Below are positions 35,401-47,400 of a stretch of DNA of 64,000 nt, one piece after another. Within the stretch, counting starts at the first letter, position 1; every line of letters begins with the position of its first letter. The position numbers and the translations under genes are program-made. A model generated the notes under the pieces. The model did not search any database. It worked only from the letters and a program-made list of their open reading frames with translations, and was not told where the DNA came from. Source of the stretch: Chelonoidis abingdonii (taxonomy: Eukaryota > Chordata > Testudines > Testudinidae); NCBI RefSeq assembly GCF_003597395.2, contig NC_133790.1, positions 20,947,100-21,011,099 on the forward strand. The letters are read 5' to 3'.

Positions 35401-38400
35401 TTCAGATCCAAGGGCTTGTTTCTCATCCACCTGTAACTCATACTTCTCCCTCCCCCCCCCCCCCACAATATAGTTAATAATCAAATGGTGCCTTATCTAA
35501 TTGTCGTAGTAGCTGGAAACGTAGTGCGGTTGAACTAGCCACAAATCACTTACATTACTGAAGATATTTGTGAAGACTTCAGCTCTGCTTATAGAATGTG
35601 CTGTGCTCTCGTGGGGGGGGCTTCTGGTTTTCAATAGCTTTCCTCCTCTTTGTATGATCATTTCCTGATCTGCCTGGTTGCTGTGGCTTAAAAAGCTGTA
35701 GCAATTTCCGATGATTGTTCGCTATGTTCATCCTTCATCCTTCAGCTCAGCCTAAATAAGTCTTCATGGTCCAGCTGTGTCATTTCCTTGTACAGATTTT
35801 AGATCCTCACACAGAATTGCTACCTCTTTTTCCAGGGATTTTCTCCAGTTTCCTTTCCTACTTACTGTAACTCATTTCCTCCCATTTTTTGAAATGACCT
35901 GTGAAGAAGTGGGAATGTTCTTAATGTTTTCTCTGAATACTATTGGGTGCCTCAGTTTTCCCTATGCATTTCTTAAGTATCTAGGTGGTGGGATAAGGGT
36001 GTGTGATTGTGGCAGAGCCTTAGAGGGCCAGTGTGATGCTGTCTGCACAGAAAATGGCTGACACCCTGTCTCCTGGCAACTGATGGCCTGGGCCCCTCCC
36101 CTGCAAAGGTGCCAACTGAAGGTGTTGGAGAACGAAGAGATCAGATGACCTTCTGGCCCAGGAAAGAGACAAAGGCCAGAGAAGGGGCTGGAGAGTTTCA
36201 GTTTGGAGCTAGCTGGGAAATGAAGGGAGGCACAGATGGGGCCCTGGCCTCTCTGCCCCAAAGTGGATCTGACTTAGGGGTCCTGTTTCTGTTCCTACGA
36301 ACTCTGTCACAGTCTGTGTTCCTGTCATCTAATAAACCTTCTGTTTTACTGACTGGCTGAGAGTCACGTCTGATGCGGACAGGGGCGGCTCCAGGCACCA
36401 GCACGCCAAGCGCGTGCCTGGGGCAGCAAGTCATGGAGGGTGCTCTGCCGGTCCCCGTGAGGGCAGCAGGCAGGTTGCCTTCAGCGGCATGCCTGCGGAG
36501 GGTCCACTGGTGCCTCAGCTTCGGCAGACCTCCCACAGGCGTGCCGCCAAATCCGCGGGACCGGGGACCTCCCGCAGGCAAGCCGCCCAAGACAGCCTGC
36601 CTGCCGTGCTTGGGGCGGCAAAATACCTAGAGCAGCCCCTGACTGCGGAGTTTGGGTGCAGGGCCCTCTGACTTCCCCAGGAGCCCTGCCTGTGCAGACT
36701 TTCTGTGGGAAGTGCACGATGTGAGAAGGGGATGCTGAATGCTCCAAGGTCAGACCCAGGAAGAAACTGTGTAAGTTTCTTGCCCTGGAGACAGTATGCT
36801 CAGAGACAGGAGGCTCCCCCAGAGACCTGATTGGCTTCGTAGAGAGAAGTTCCAGAGCGTGACCCGGTGACTCTGTGACATCACCCCAGCTGCTTCAATC
36901 CATTTAACTATTGACTTCTCCCAACTTGCCACCTGTATATCATTTGCATTACAAGCAGGAAGGCTCTTCCATGAGCCTGCTCAGGGCTGTGCTGCCTGGT
37001 CTTTCACAATATTTTCTCTTCCTTTCTCATACAGGGACATCCTACAACGTAAAGGTTCAGCTGTGGATGCTGCTATTGCTGCTCTGGTCTGCACTTCGGT
37101 TTTGAACCCCCAGAGTATGGGCCTGGGAGGAGGAGTCATCTTTACCATCTATAATGCAACCACAGGTATGGTAGGGGCCTGTCCCTTCTCAGGTAATTCT
37201 CCCATAGCATTTGCATACTCCTCCTTTAGAATCTATTCACCAGCATATTCATTTAGTAGCCTTGCAGAAGCCAATGTCCTGAAAGCTCAAGCAAACCATT
37301 CTAAGCATGAGTAGGATATCGCAGTAATTCAAAAAGAAATCTCGTGCAGGTGAGGGAATGTTAGAGTTAAGGTGAAAAACCCAACCATGTCTAAATGTTA
37401 GGCAGGCAATAGAGCAAACCCAGAATGGCCTGAATTCCGGTTAACTGAAGGGCTGATGCTCACCTTATAGTCAGCCAATGCAGGTGAGATCAGAAGGGAA
37501 GCATTTGCTATGAGAATCTAAGTGTAAATACTCTGGGCCTGTTGTGACTGTGCTGAGGGATGGATGTGACTCTCCACGTCTGCTGAGACCTTGGACCTAA
37601 TGCTTCGTGGCAAGTTTGCACCTTGTGTCCTTCACCATAAGTGGGTGCAAAAGAATGCCAGAACGGTACTTTATGTGCCTGTTCGGGACTCCACAAAGAA
37701 ACAGACTGGGAAGACTCAGGCCTTCTAATTTTGCAGCTTACTCCCTTTGGCAATCTAGCTATGCTCAAGTCCAGCCACTTTCAGGCCCTGACATAAGACT
37801 TGTCTGTTTGTTTGGCTTTAGAACTCCAAGTTTTGTTGTATTCCTGCTTCAGTGAATTAGTAGTGTCTAGTTTAGCCCAGCTGATGTAGCCTATAGAAAT
37901 TAGTAGTAAGAATAACACTGTAGTTTAAAGCAAACAAACCAGCTAAGTTACAAAGTTTGGAAATACGCAGGACTGACTTACATTAGAAAGCTGTGCTGGC
38001 GAAACTTCCCTTTTTCTCAGCACAGCCTGGTGTGTTGTCTCCTACCAACCAAACTCTCCACTTTTGCTGACATAATTATTCTTCTGTTCAGAACATCGTA
38101 ACCCTCTGCCAGTGTACTGGCAGTGGCTGTGTGGACACACACATACTGATACTGGTACCGACAGTACTCCAGCTGCAATCCCAGAATGCAACATTCATTT
38201 GTGGTGCCAACACCCTCCTAAAGTCTACTGTTTCACCTCACTTTTTTCCCCCTTTACTTGTGAGAGAATCCCATTCATTGCCACATAAAAGGGACTTAAG
38301 CACTCTCTATTGCAGATATGAATTACAGTAGTGTGGTCTGTTGTTGCAGGATAATATAATCTGCACACATGCCCCATCTTTTAGCCTACCTCCAGTACAA

Positions 38401-41400
38401 TGATTATCAATAGCCAGTCTGTAAATGTGTATATGGTGCTGCATGTCTAAGGTTGTATTGCGCTCTGGCTTGCACTGGGAAAATGGAGTGTCTTTCCAAT
38501 AGCAGCAGATGAATATGGAGTATTGGATGGTTTCAGGAACTTGTATGGACAGTTTGCAGAGGAGAGTAAGAGAGAGCATGATTGTCACATTTTGGGGTGC
38601 AACCCACATCAGTGCGAGGTCGTGTTACCATTTTTCCTGTAACTCTGAGTGCCTTAAAATGTTCTGCTGCTGTAGCTTCCTGTCTGGGTGCTCCCAGCCA
38701 GCATACAAGCATGCACTGAGTATCTGTATGATAAAAGCTACCCTGGTTCACCAACTCCAGCAGCCTGCTTGTTACACCACAGCCACTCCCTGGTCTCCAG
38801 CAGCCTTGGTTACTATTAGCCAAGCCACCTCTACTCCAGAATTTCCCCAGAACTGTCTGCCCTGAAATGTCCAGCCCTCTCCTGGTACATTGAGGGAAGT
38901 AATATAATCCATTGCACCTTTTAAAGAGACAAAGTCCCAGCAGTCTATTGCTTTAACTAGAGTTCACAATTACGTCAATTCAAACAGGGCACTGGATTGG
39001 TTTAGATGGAAAATAAACACGTTTATTAATGAAAAGAGAGGATTTAAGTGTAAGGAATAAAGTCAGAAATAGTTATAAGCAAATAAAAGTGAAAAACACT
39101 TTCTAGGGACTAAGATTTAACCAAACTACAGTCTTGTTTCAAGGTGAGCTTCTGTTGCTTCCTCCCAGCAAGACAGCTGACTGACCCATTGGTCAGAATC
39201 TCCCACAAAGTCCAAGGTACTCAGTTCCTTTGTCTTTTGAGGTAAAAGATAAGTTGGGGTTCTTTGCCCCCCTTTTTATAGTCCAGTGTACTTTTGAAAT
39301 GCAACCTTCTCAAAGTCGAGTGCTCTCCTGTGAGGAAAGGTGCCATGGAGTCTGATGGAGAAGGTTCCACACTGGTTCCATCCGCCAAGGAATAGCCACT
39401 TCACTGCAGTTTGCAGCCATGCCCCCTGCAGCAAGTGCAGGAGCGATGAAGAGATCAGAATTCCCAGCTAACTGGTTAAGCCAACAGTATGGCTCTTTGC
39501 ACTGCTAAAGTACCATAAAAGGGCCACAACAGTTTTTAAGAATAATAGAGCCAGAATTAACTCATCTGTATATCCTGGATCATGATCTTGCTTTCGGATC
39601 AACAAAGAGCCAAAGGGACCAGCAGTATGAGATGTACTGTTCTTAAAATTGTTAGGAAGACGTAAACTCTGCAGCAGGAAAGTTTCCTGCTGCAGAGTTC
39701 ATAAACACAACATGAGAGTTTGGCACGTTTGGTGATGGACTTCATGGACTCCACAGTGCATGATCCAATGTGACTCCAACCCTCACCAGTTTCCACAAAA
39801 AAGCATAAACTCCAGTCCTTTGCTTTCTGCTCCACCAACTGTGATGAATGAAACTTACCAGACACTGAGAAGAGATTATTGTGTGTTTTCCTTTCTTATT
39901 TCCAGGAGAGGTCGTGGTGATTAACGCTCGTGAAACAGCTCCAGAAAATATCAACCAAGACTTGTTAAATCAGTGTAATGATTTCCCTCTCCAAATAGGT
40001 AAGGACAGGAATTGGACTGGTTTCGTATCAGACAGCTTGATGCAGTAAGCAGGGAGAGTGGGGCCACTGCCTGGCATTTGGGGAGAGGATAGAGGACCTC
40101 ACAACTTCACTGCATTATGGGAAGTCTCTTGTCTCTGGAGGGTCACTCTTCTTCATTATTTCCTGCTGTTGCTCTTGAGTACTAAGCTGAACAGAGCTGG
40201 GGAAAGCATTTGAACCCCCCTAATCTGTGGGACGAGAAGGAAAAAAGTGTCCTAGGGAGAGGAAGGTAACCTGAACCTCAAGGAAACCTTCTGGGGTTGG
40301 TCTGGTGTCAGTCCCCATTACTATACCCTGCATGTACTGCAGTTCTAAGCTTTTTCCTAATATCAGCGCTGGCCCAGAATTGGGTTGTTTTTAATACAGC
40401 TAGTGAAAGCACAGCAGATTTGACTCTTAGGCGCACACATAGTAGTTACTCATTGGTATAGCCACATGTATTTCAATAGAGCTGCAGGGATGTAAAGAAT
40501 GTGTAAAAACAATAACCGTGTAACCAATTAAAATTCTATCAGTTACACAGTTAAATGTTTAACTGGGGAACTAGAGGTGTGGGGGTTCTGCAGCCCTCCC
40601 CACATTTTATGAGGGGCTCCGCTGCAAGCCTGACTCCTGGGGATCCCCACTGCCAGGCCCACGTCTGGGGATCTCTGCTGCTGGCTGCATCCAGAATCCC
40701 TGCTGCTGGCCCCGCACCTGAGGCTCTGCTGCCTTCACCCAGGATCCTGGCTGCTGGCCCTGCACCCGGGATGCCAGCCCCGCACCTGGGGCTCTGCTGC
40801 CCATGCCCAGGATTCTGGCTGCTGGCCCTGCACCCGGGCTGCTGGCCCCGCACCCAGGGCTCTGCTGCCCATGCCCGAGATCCCGGCTGCTGGCCCTATG
40901 GTTGGGGTCCCAGCAGCTGGGACTCTGGGACCCCAGGCGCAGGTAATAGCAGAGCCCCAGGCACGGGGCCAGCAGGCGGGACCCCAGTGGAGTTTAATTG
41001 TTAACAGAAACCGATAAGCATCAGGTTATCAGTTAACTGGTTAAACTTTTACATCACTATAGGGCTGCAGGCTGTTGTAAAGTCCTATAGGATCAGGCTC
41101 CACAGCAAGACTCGTTATCTGTCAGTCAAAGCTGACAGCTCTGTACTTCATTGTTCTTGTCTTTGCCTGTGGCTCAATGTGCAGTTCCACAAAAATGACA
41201 GCAAAAATGGCCAACGGCCATGTTTGTGTCTCAGCAACGCCGTATCAAAATGCAAAGCTTGCAAGGAAAGACATTGTCTTTTTGACTGATTTCCCACCAA
41301 ACTCAACCAGAGATCCGAAAACAGGATTTTTCCTCTCCTGCATTGTTACCAGGAGCAAAAGTTCTGCAAGCCAAATCAGGCCCCCTGTGGTGGTGCAAAC

Positions 41401-44400
41401 CTCCTTGTCCTCAGGTTCTGCTTTCAGTGACATCCATTCAGTTCCCTTGCTGTCAGTGGGTTTGCACAAATCTTACTGTGACTGAACTTAGCAAGGAATG
41501 GTGGTGATGCACAAGAAGGACTAGAGTCCAGCACTCTGTCTCGTAGCTGTGTTGACTTTGCAGTAGTAAACATCATTTTAAAAAATTACTTTTGTCCCTA
41601 AAGTTGGTAGAGGCAACTGACCACACAAGGTGAAGATCAGCTAAGTAAGGAGGTGCCTTTTATATGTAATCTTCAAAGTAAAACTGCATTTTTCAAGTGC
41701 TCTGCACCCAGGAGCTCCCACTGAGAACAATTAAAATCAAGGTGTGCTCAGCCCCTCTGAAGAATCAAGCCCTGAGTGTCTTGCCCAAGATCCTTCAGGG
41801 CATCTGTGGCAGAGACAGGAATTGAATCCAGGTCTCCTGAGTTTCAGTACAAACTCGTAACCAGGACACTACCTTTTCTGTCTCACCCCACCCTGCTTGT
41901 TAAAGAGAATACAAGTGCTGTTACTACTAATAGCTAATAGAAAAGCAGCTTCTTCAACTTGGGCTGCCGCTATTTTTGTTTAGGAAGAGGTCAAGAGATC
42001 TACCCGTGGGGCTTTTGCACGAATGCTTTGCCTTCCCTAGATTCAAGAATCTCAGAACACATTACAGGCACTAGTGAACTAAGCCTCAGGACACTCCAGG
42101 GAAGGAGGTATTAGTGTCCCTCTTTTACAGACTGAGAAGCTGAGGAACAGAAATGTTAAAGCCATTATTGTTTCTTAGAGGAACAGAGCTCAGCTGTCCC
42201 AACAGGAGATCTAAGAGGCATTGTGCAGGGGACTAGGCTTCTTTAAGAGGGTGCAGTCTCCATTTCCCTGTCCAGTTATTTGCATCACCCTTTCCACTAA
42301 TCATCACAGCTCCTGCTCCATCCCTTCAGGGCTCAGATCAGCATCCAGGCAGTGAATGTGACTGGCCCCTGTACAGGGGTGCATGTGGAGAAGACCCCAT
42401 ATGCTCCCCAGTTTGAGAAACACTGGCCTGCTGGATAAGGCATAGGCAGGAAACTGGAGTTTGTGGGGGTGTCCATTCTCAGCTCTGCCACTGACTCACT
42501 GTTTGACTTTAGGCACCTTGTACCCTATAGTGAATGTCTGCTGGGGCACAAAGGGGGGGAGGGGCCAGTGGTCCCAGGCCCCCTCGCCAGAGCTGGAACT
42601 TTAGCTTGACTGCCCTGCTGTCAGCCCCAGGGAGAAATGGAGCAGGGTCACCAGGGACCCACAGTGTCAAAGTGGGTAGCAGAATTGGAGCCAGGCTTTT
42701 GGAGCTTACTGGGGAAGTGGAGATGCACGGGGAAGATGTGGTCTGGGGCTCCCAGAAATGCCTGGCCCCTGGTGGAGGTGGTGTTCTTCAGCCTGACAGC
42801 CTTGGGGCTGGTTATGGGGCAGGGAGATCTCTGGGGCTGAGTGCAGGAAGGGAGACATCAGAGCTGGGTGTGGGGCAGCAGACGGGGGCTGGGGGGACTG
42901 AGAGCAGGGAGAGTGTGCAGGGAAGAGAGGTTGGGAGTGGGTGCAGAGCAGGGGAGGGAGAGCTCTGGGAAAACTCTGGTTGTGCCCCTGATAGTCTGAG
43001 GGCAGTTGTTGCCATTTTAGGGTGAATTGGTTGGCCACATAGTGCTGGCTTCCTGACTCGTGTCTGCTGCTCAGATGCTAGCTAGACATTGTTTTTCCAT
43101 GTAAGCAATTGCTGAGCTATCGCGTATGAGACAGGCTGCTGGAGGAGGGTTATCAGTACCGGGCAGGCAGGAGGAGGTGGTCTGTGCTACCTCTAATGGA
43201 ATATGGGGCGTGGAGGTGGCCTGTGCTATCGGCAGTGGGATTGAAAGGGACGGGGAACTGGCCTATGCTAACACCAGTAGGATTGAAGGTGGTGTGGGGA
43301 CTGGCCTATGCTAACACCAGTGGTATTGAAAGGGGGGGTATGGCCTGTGCTAACACCAGTGGGATTGAAGGTGGGGGGAGGGGGACTGACCTAAGCTAAC
43401 ACCAGTGGGATTGAAAGGGAGGGAATGGCCTGTGCTAACACCAGTGGGATTGAAGGGGGGGGTGGACCACGCCTTGAAACTAATGGACATTCCTGATGCT
43501 AGATTCTGCTTCCCTTCTTAGCATGTCATAGCTGTTAGCGGTGGCCTCCAGATGGATGTGACCATGAATTATATGATTAATATATGGGAGGAGAGGTTAC
43601 TGCAATGAGTAATATCATAACTGCTTGTGCAGGGAGCCAGTGGATTGCAGTCCCGGGGGAGCTTCGTGGATATGAAGAAGCCCATAGGCGCTTTGGCCGG
43701 TTGCCATGGAAATGGCTGTTTGAACCAACCATCCAGCTTCTTACACATGGAATCAGAATGCCAGCAGTGCTGAGCAAATTTCTCAGTCACCCATTGTTAC
43801 AGGACTTTTTGAAAAAGTCATCCTTGTGGTAAGAGAAGTTGTATTTCACCTGGGTGTGTGGCATAGGCACCAACTTACCCTCTTTCCCATGGGCGCTCGA
43901 TCTCCCCCCGGCCCCATTGCACCCCTTCCAGGAGGCTCTGCTCCTGCCCCATCTCTTCCCACCCATGCCCTGCCCCCATTCCAACTCCTTCCCCAAATCC
44001 CCACCCTTGCCCCACCTCTTCCCCGCCTCCTCCCCTGAGTGCACCACCTTCCCGCTCCTCTCCCTCCCTCCCGGAATGTGCTATTGCTGCCAATCAGCTG
44101 TTTGGTGGCAGCTGGGCAGGAAGCGCTGGGAGGTAGCCAGAGAAGCAGGGATGAGGCGCACTCGAGGCGGTGGGGCTGGGGGTGAGGGGAGCTTGGCTGC
44201 CATGGGAAATGTACATCTGCACATTGAGAATAAGATGGGGGACTGGATGTGTGGAGACTGCCTCTGTTGAAAGACATTGACAGTGTTGACAGGGCAGAAA
44301 CCTGCAGTCTTACTCATGTGAGCATTCCCATTGGGATTACTTGAGTAAAGCCTGCAGCTTCAGGCCCAGAGTGAGGAATGTTTGTATGGGACTTGACATG

Positions 44401-47400
44401 GAGACATGCTTTCCAAGGGAGAAGTACTGTGTGAAGACAGGCTGTCCCCTGGTGGTATAGAGTGGAGCTTTGGAGAACAAGGACAAACGGTACACAGAAG
44501 AAAGAAGCTTTGGCTGGCAAATGGGGACTCTGTTAAGGGAGAGAAATAATCATACACGCTATAAACCTGAATTGATGGACATTCTCTCTTAACAGCCAGC
44601 TGTTCTGTGAGAATGGTGTGGTCCTAAAACCTGATGCAATCATCTTTTGGCCAACTCTGCTGAAAACACTGAAGGCTGTAGCAGAGAAGGGAGCCAAAGA
44701 ATTTTATGAGGGCGAGATAGCACAGAATTTGGTGAAGGACATAAAGCATGAAAGTAGGTAACAGTTATACTTCATAGATGAAATTTCTCTAAGGTGGGTG
44801 CACAACCAGTTGAAAGATCATACTCCAAGCGAAGTTATCAATGGTTCACTGTCAGACTGAGTGGGATCTCGCAGGGGGTCAGTCTTGGCTCCAGTACTAT
44901 TGAATATTTTCATTAATGACTTGGATAATGGAGTGGAGAGTATGCTTATACATTTTGGCAATGACATCAAACTGAGGGGTTGCAAGTACTTTGGAGGACA
45001 GGATTAGATTTCAAAAGGACCTTGTCAAATTGGAAAATTATTCTGAAATCAACAGGATGAAATTCAATAAAGATAAGTGCAAAGAACTCCGTTTGTGGCC
45101 CCAAAAATGGAGGCACTCAAAGTCACTACTCACCTTTTTAAAAAATCGGCATCATGACAAGTACTAGTGGAAATGCTAGGCCTGATATTTCCTGGTGCAA
45201 CTCAGCTGACTCTGGTATCAGAGGGGTAGCCGTGTTAGTCTGGATCTGTGAAAGCAGCAGAGAATCCTGTGGCACCTTATAGACTAACAGAGGTTTTGGA
45301 GCGTGAGCTTTCGTGGGTGAATACCCACTTCGTCAGACGNNNNNNNNNNNNNNNNNNNNNNNNNNNNNNNNNNNNNNNNNNNNNNNNNNNNNNNNNNNNN
45401 NNNNNNNNNNNNNNNNNNNNNNNNNNNNNNNNNNNNNNNNNNNNNNNNNNNNNNNNNNNNNNNNNNNNNNNNNNNNNNNNNNNNNNNNNNNNNNNNNNNN
45501 NNNNNNNNNNNNNNNNNNNNNNNNNNNNNNNNNNNNNNNNNNNNNNNNNNNNNNNNNNNNNNNNNNNNNNNNNNNNNNNNNNNNNNNNNNNNNNNNNNNN
45601 NNNNNNNNNNNNNNNNNNNNNNNNNNNNNNNNNNNNNNNNNNNNNNNNNNNNNNNNNNNNNNNNNNNNNNNNNNNNNNNNNNNNNNNNNNNNNNNNNNNN
45701 NNNNNNNNNNNNNNNNNNNNNNNNNNNNNNNNNNNNNNNNNNNNNNNNNNNNNNNNNNNNNNNNNNNNNNNNNNNNNNNNNNNNNNNNNNNNNNNNNNNN
45801 NNNNNNNNNNNNTCCGATGCCCTTTTTCTTGCCCTATATATCTAGTCACCTCGGCTTGATATCTTCTATTCAATATTGGACCTAACTCAGATCTCGGCGC
45901 CACACCATCTACTGCTTCATTCACCTTCTGCAGCGTGCAGGAGTTGGCAGTTAGAGGTTTGGGTTGATGGATTTGGGTTTCCGTGATTTGGAGTTACTAA
46001 GTTGGTGCGGGTCTATGTTCACATTCATATGAAATTACGATAATTAATGCCAGCTATGCTCCTCTGCTTATGTTACATCGGCCAAAAATTGGCTGTCCAT
46101 CTAGGAGTAAAGTAAGAATTGGACAATATCAGCATAACGATAAGTGATTGCATATAATAGCATAAACCTAAGGAGAGATTCAGCTTCCCTGGCCACATAC
46201 TTTTGCGTAACTTAAGGTGGCTATCACCTCAGCAAAAAAACTTCATAGGACAGACTGCAGAAGAGATACTGCTGAGTTTCAGTTCATTTGCATAATTTTG
46301 AGCTACCATACTAAGTTTGGACTAACATTACTGCTGAATGGGCTTGCCAATTACTGAACCAGTTTCTCCTGCCCCTTGGTTTTACACCTCTACTGCTTAG
46401 AACGGGCCTCACTCGTCTTCCTGACTGAATACTAACCTCAGTTATTCCGGTTCTAGCTTGCTTTGCTTATTTGCTTGCTAGCATATATATACCTGCCCCT
46501 GGAAATTTCCACTACCTGCGTCTGACGAAGTGGGTATTCACCCACGAAAGCTCACGCTCCAAAACCTCTGTTAGTCTATAAGGTGCCACAGGATTCTCTG
46601 CTGCTTTCTCAGCTGACTCTGTGGAATTACGCCATGCCGGGATTTGAGCCCTGATGCCTAGGGATTATACATAATAGGGTTGTCAGCTAAGAAAATAGGT
46701 CTATGGTCAGGAAACTGTAGCCTTGACTTTAATACAGCTGAGGGTTCATTTATCAAAGGAAAGAAAGAGCAGAACTTGCAGATATTTTACCTCATGAGGA
46801 AACTGACCCCGCCCACATATTTGGCTGCTGATGTGAGATAAGGAGTAAGAGGATGAGTCTCCTGTTTGACGTGGTATAGACTCCCAACTGTTTGCTGCAC
46901 TTTATTCATGCCTTGTTGACTCGCTGAGTGCAGAAAATGCAAGTCACTGGATAACATTTTTCTTTTTTTGCTCCTAGTCTGAGAGCTCCCCTCTTGCTCT
47001 TCACTGCGAGTTCACCTTGTCCATCGTTAGGGGAATGACAGCAGTATTGTTCAGTGGGGCAGCCAGCGGGTGAAGGTCCAACAGTAGGGTACCTTACGCC
47101 ATTTCCCTTCCCACAGGAGCAGATGGGACCTAGCTCAGCCCCAGGAGTGGAGCCTGAAACCCAGCCTCTGCTCTGTCATTCAGCCAGGGTCACTGTGCAG
47201 TTGTTTCACCAGCTGTATCAGTTTTTTGCTGTCCTTGGGTTTGACACACAAAAGAGGAAGGGCAAAAGATAGGTGCTGGGGCCAGTTGTAATAAGTATTT
47301 ATCAGGCTTGCAGGGTCTCTGGCTCTCTCTGCCTATGGCAGGTACCCATAGAGTAAGCTATCACTCCAATGGCATGTGCTTCTCTGGTTTTCTCTTGAAG

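Noticed and set aside
43184..43461. CRISPR-like array
   Set aside because: The spacers are similar G-rich sequence and the unit length varies; it is an ordinary minisatellite in a vertebrate intron.
45223..45260. tRNA-derived Pol III promoter in the SINE-like leader
   Set aside because: The leader has a loose A-box-like word but no convincing B box at the right distance, so I do not claim a promoter.
45248..45924. open frames of 190-215 codons on both strands
   Set aside because: They span the run of undetermined bases and are artefacts.
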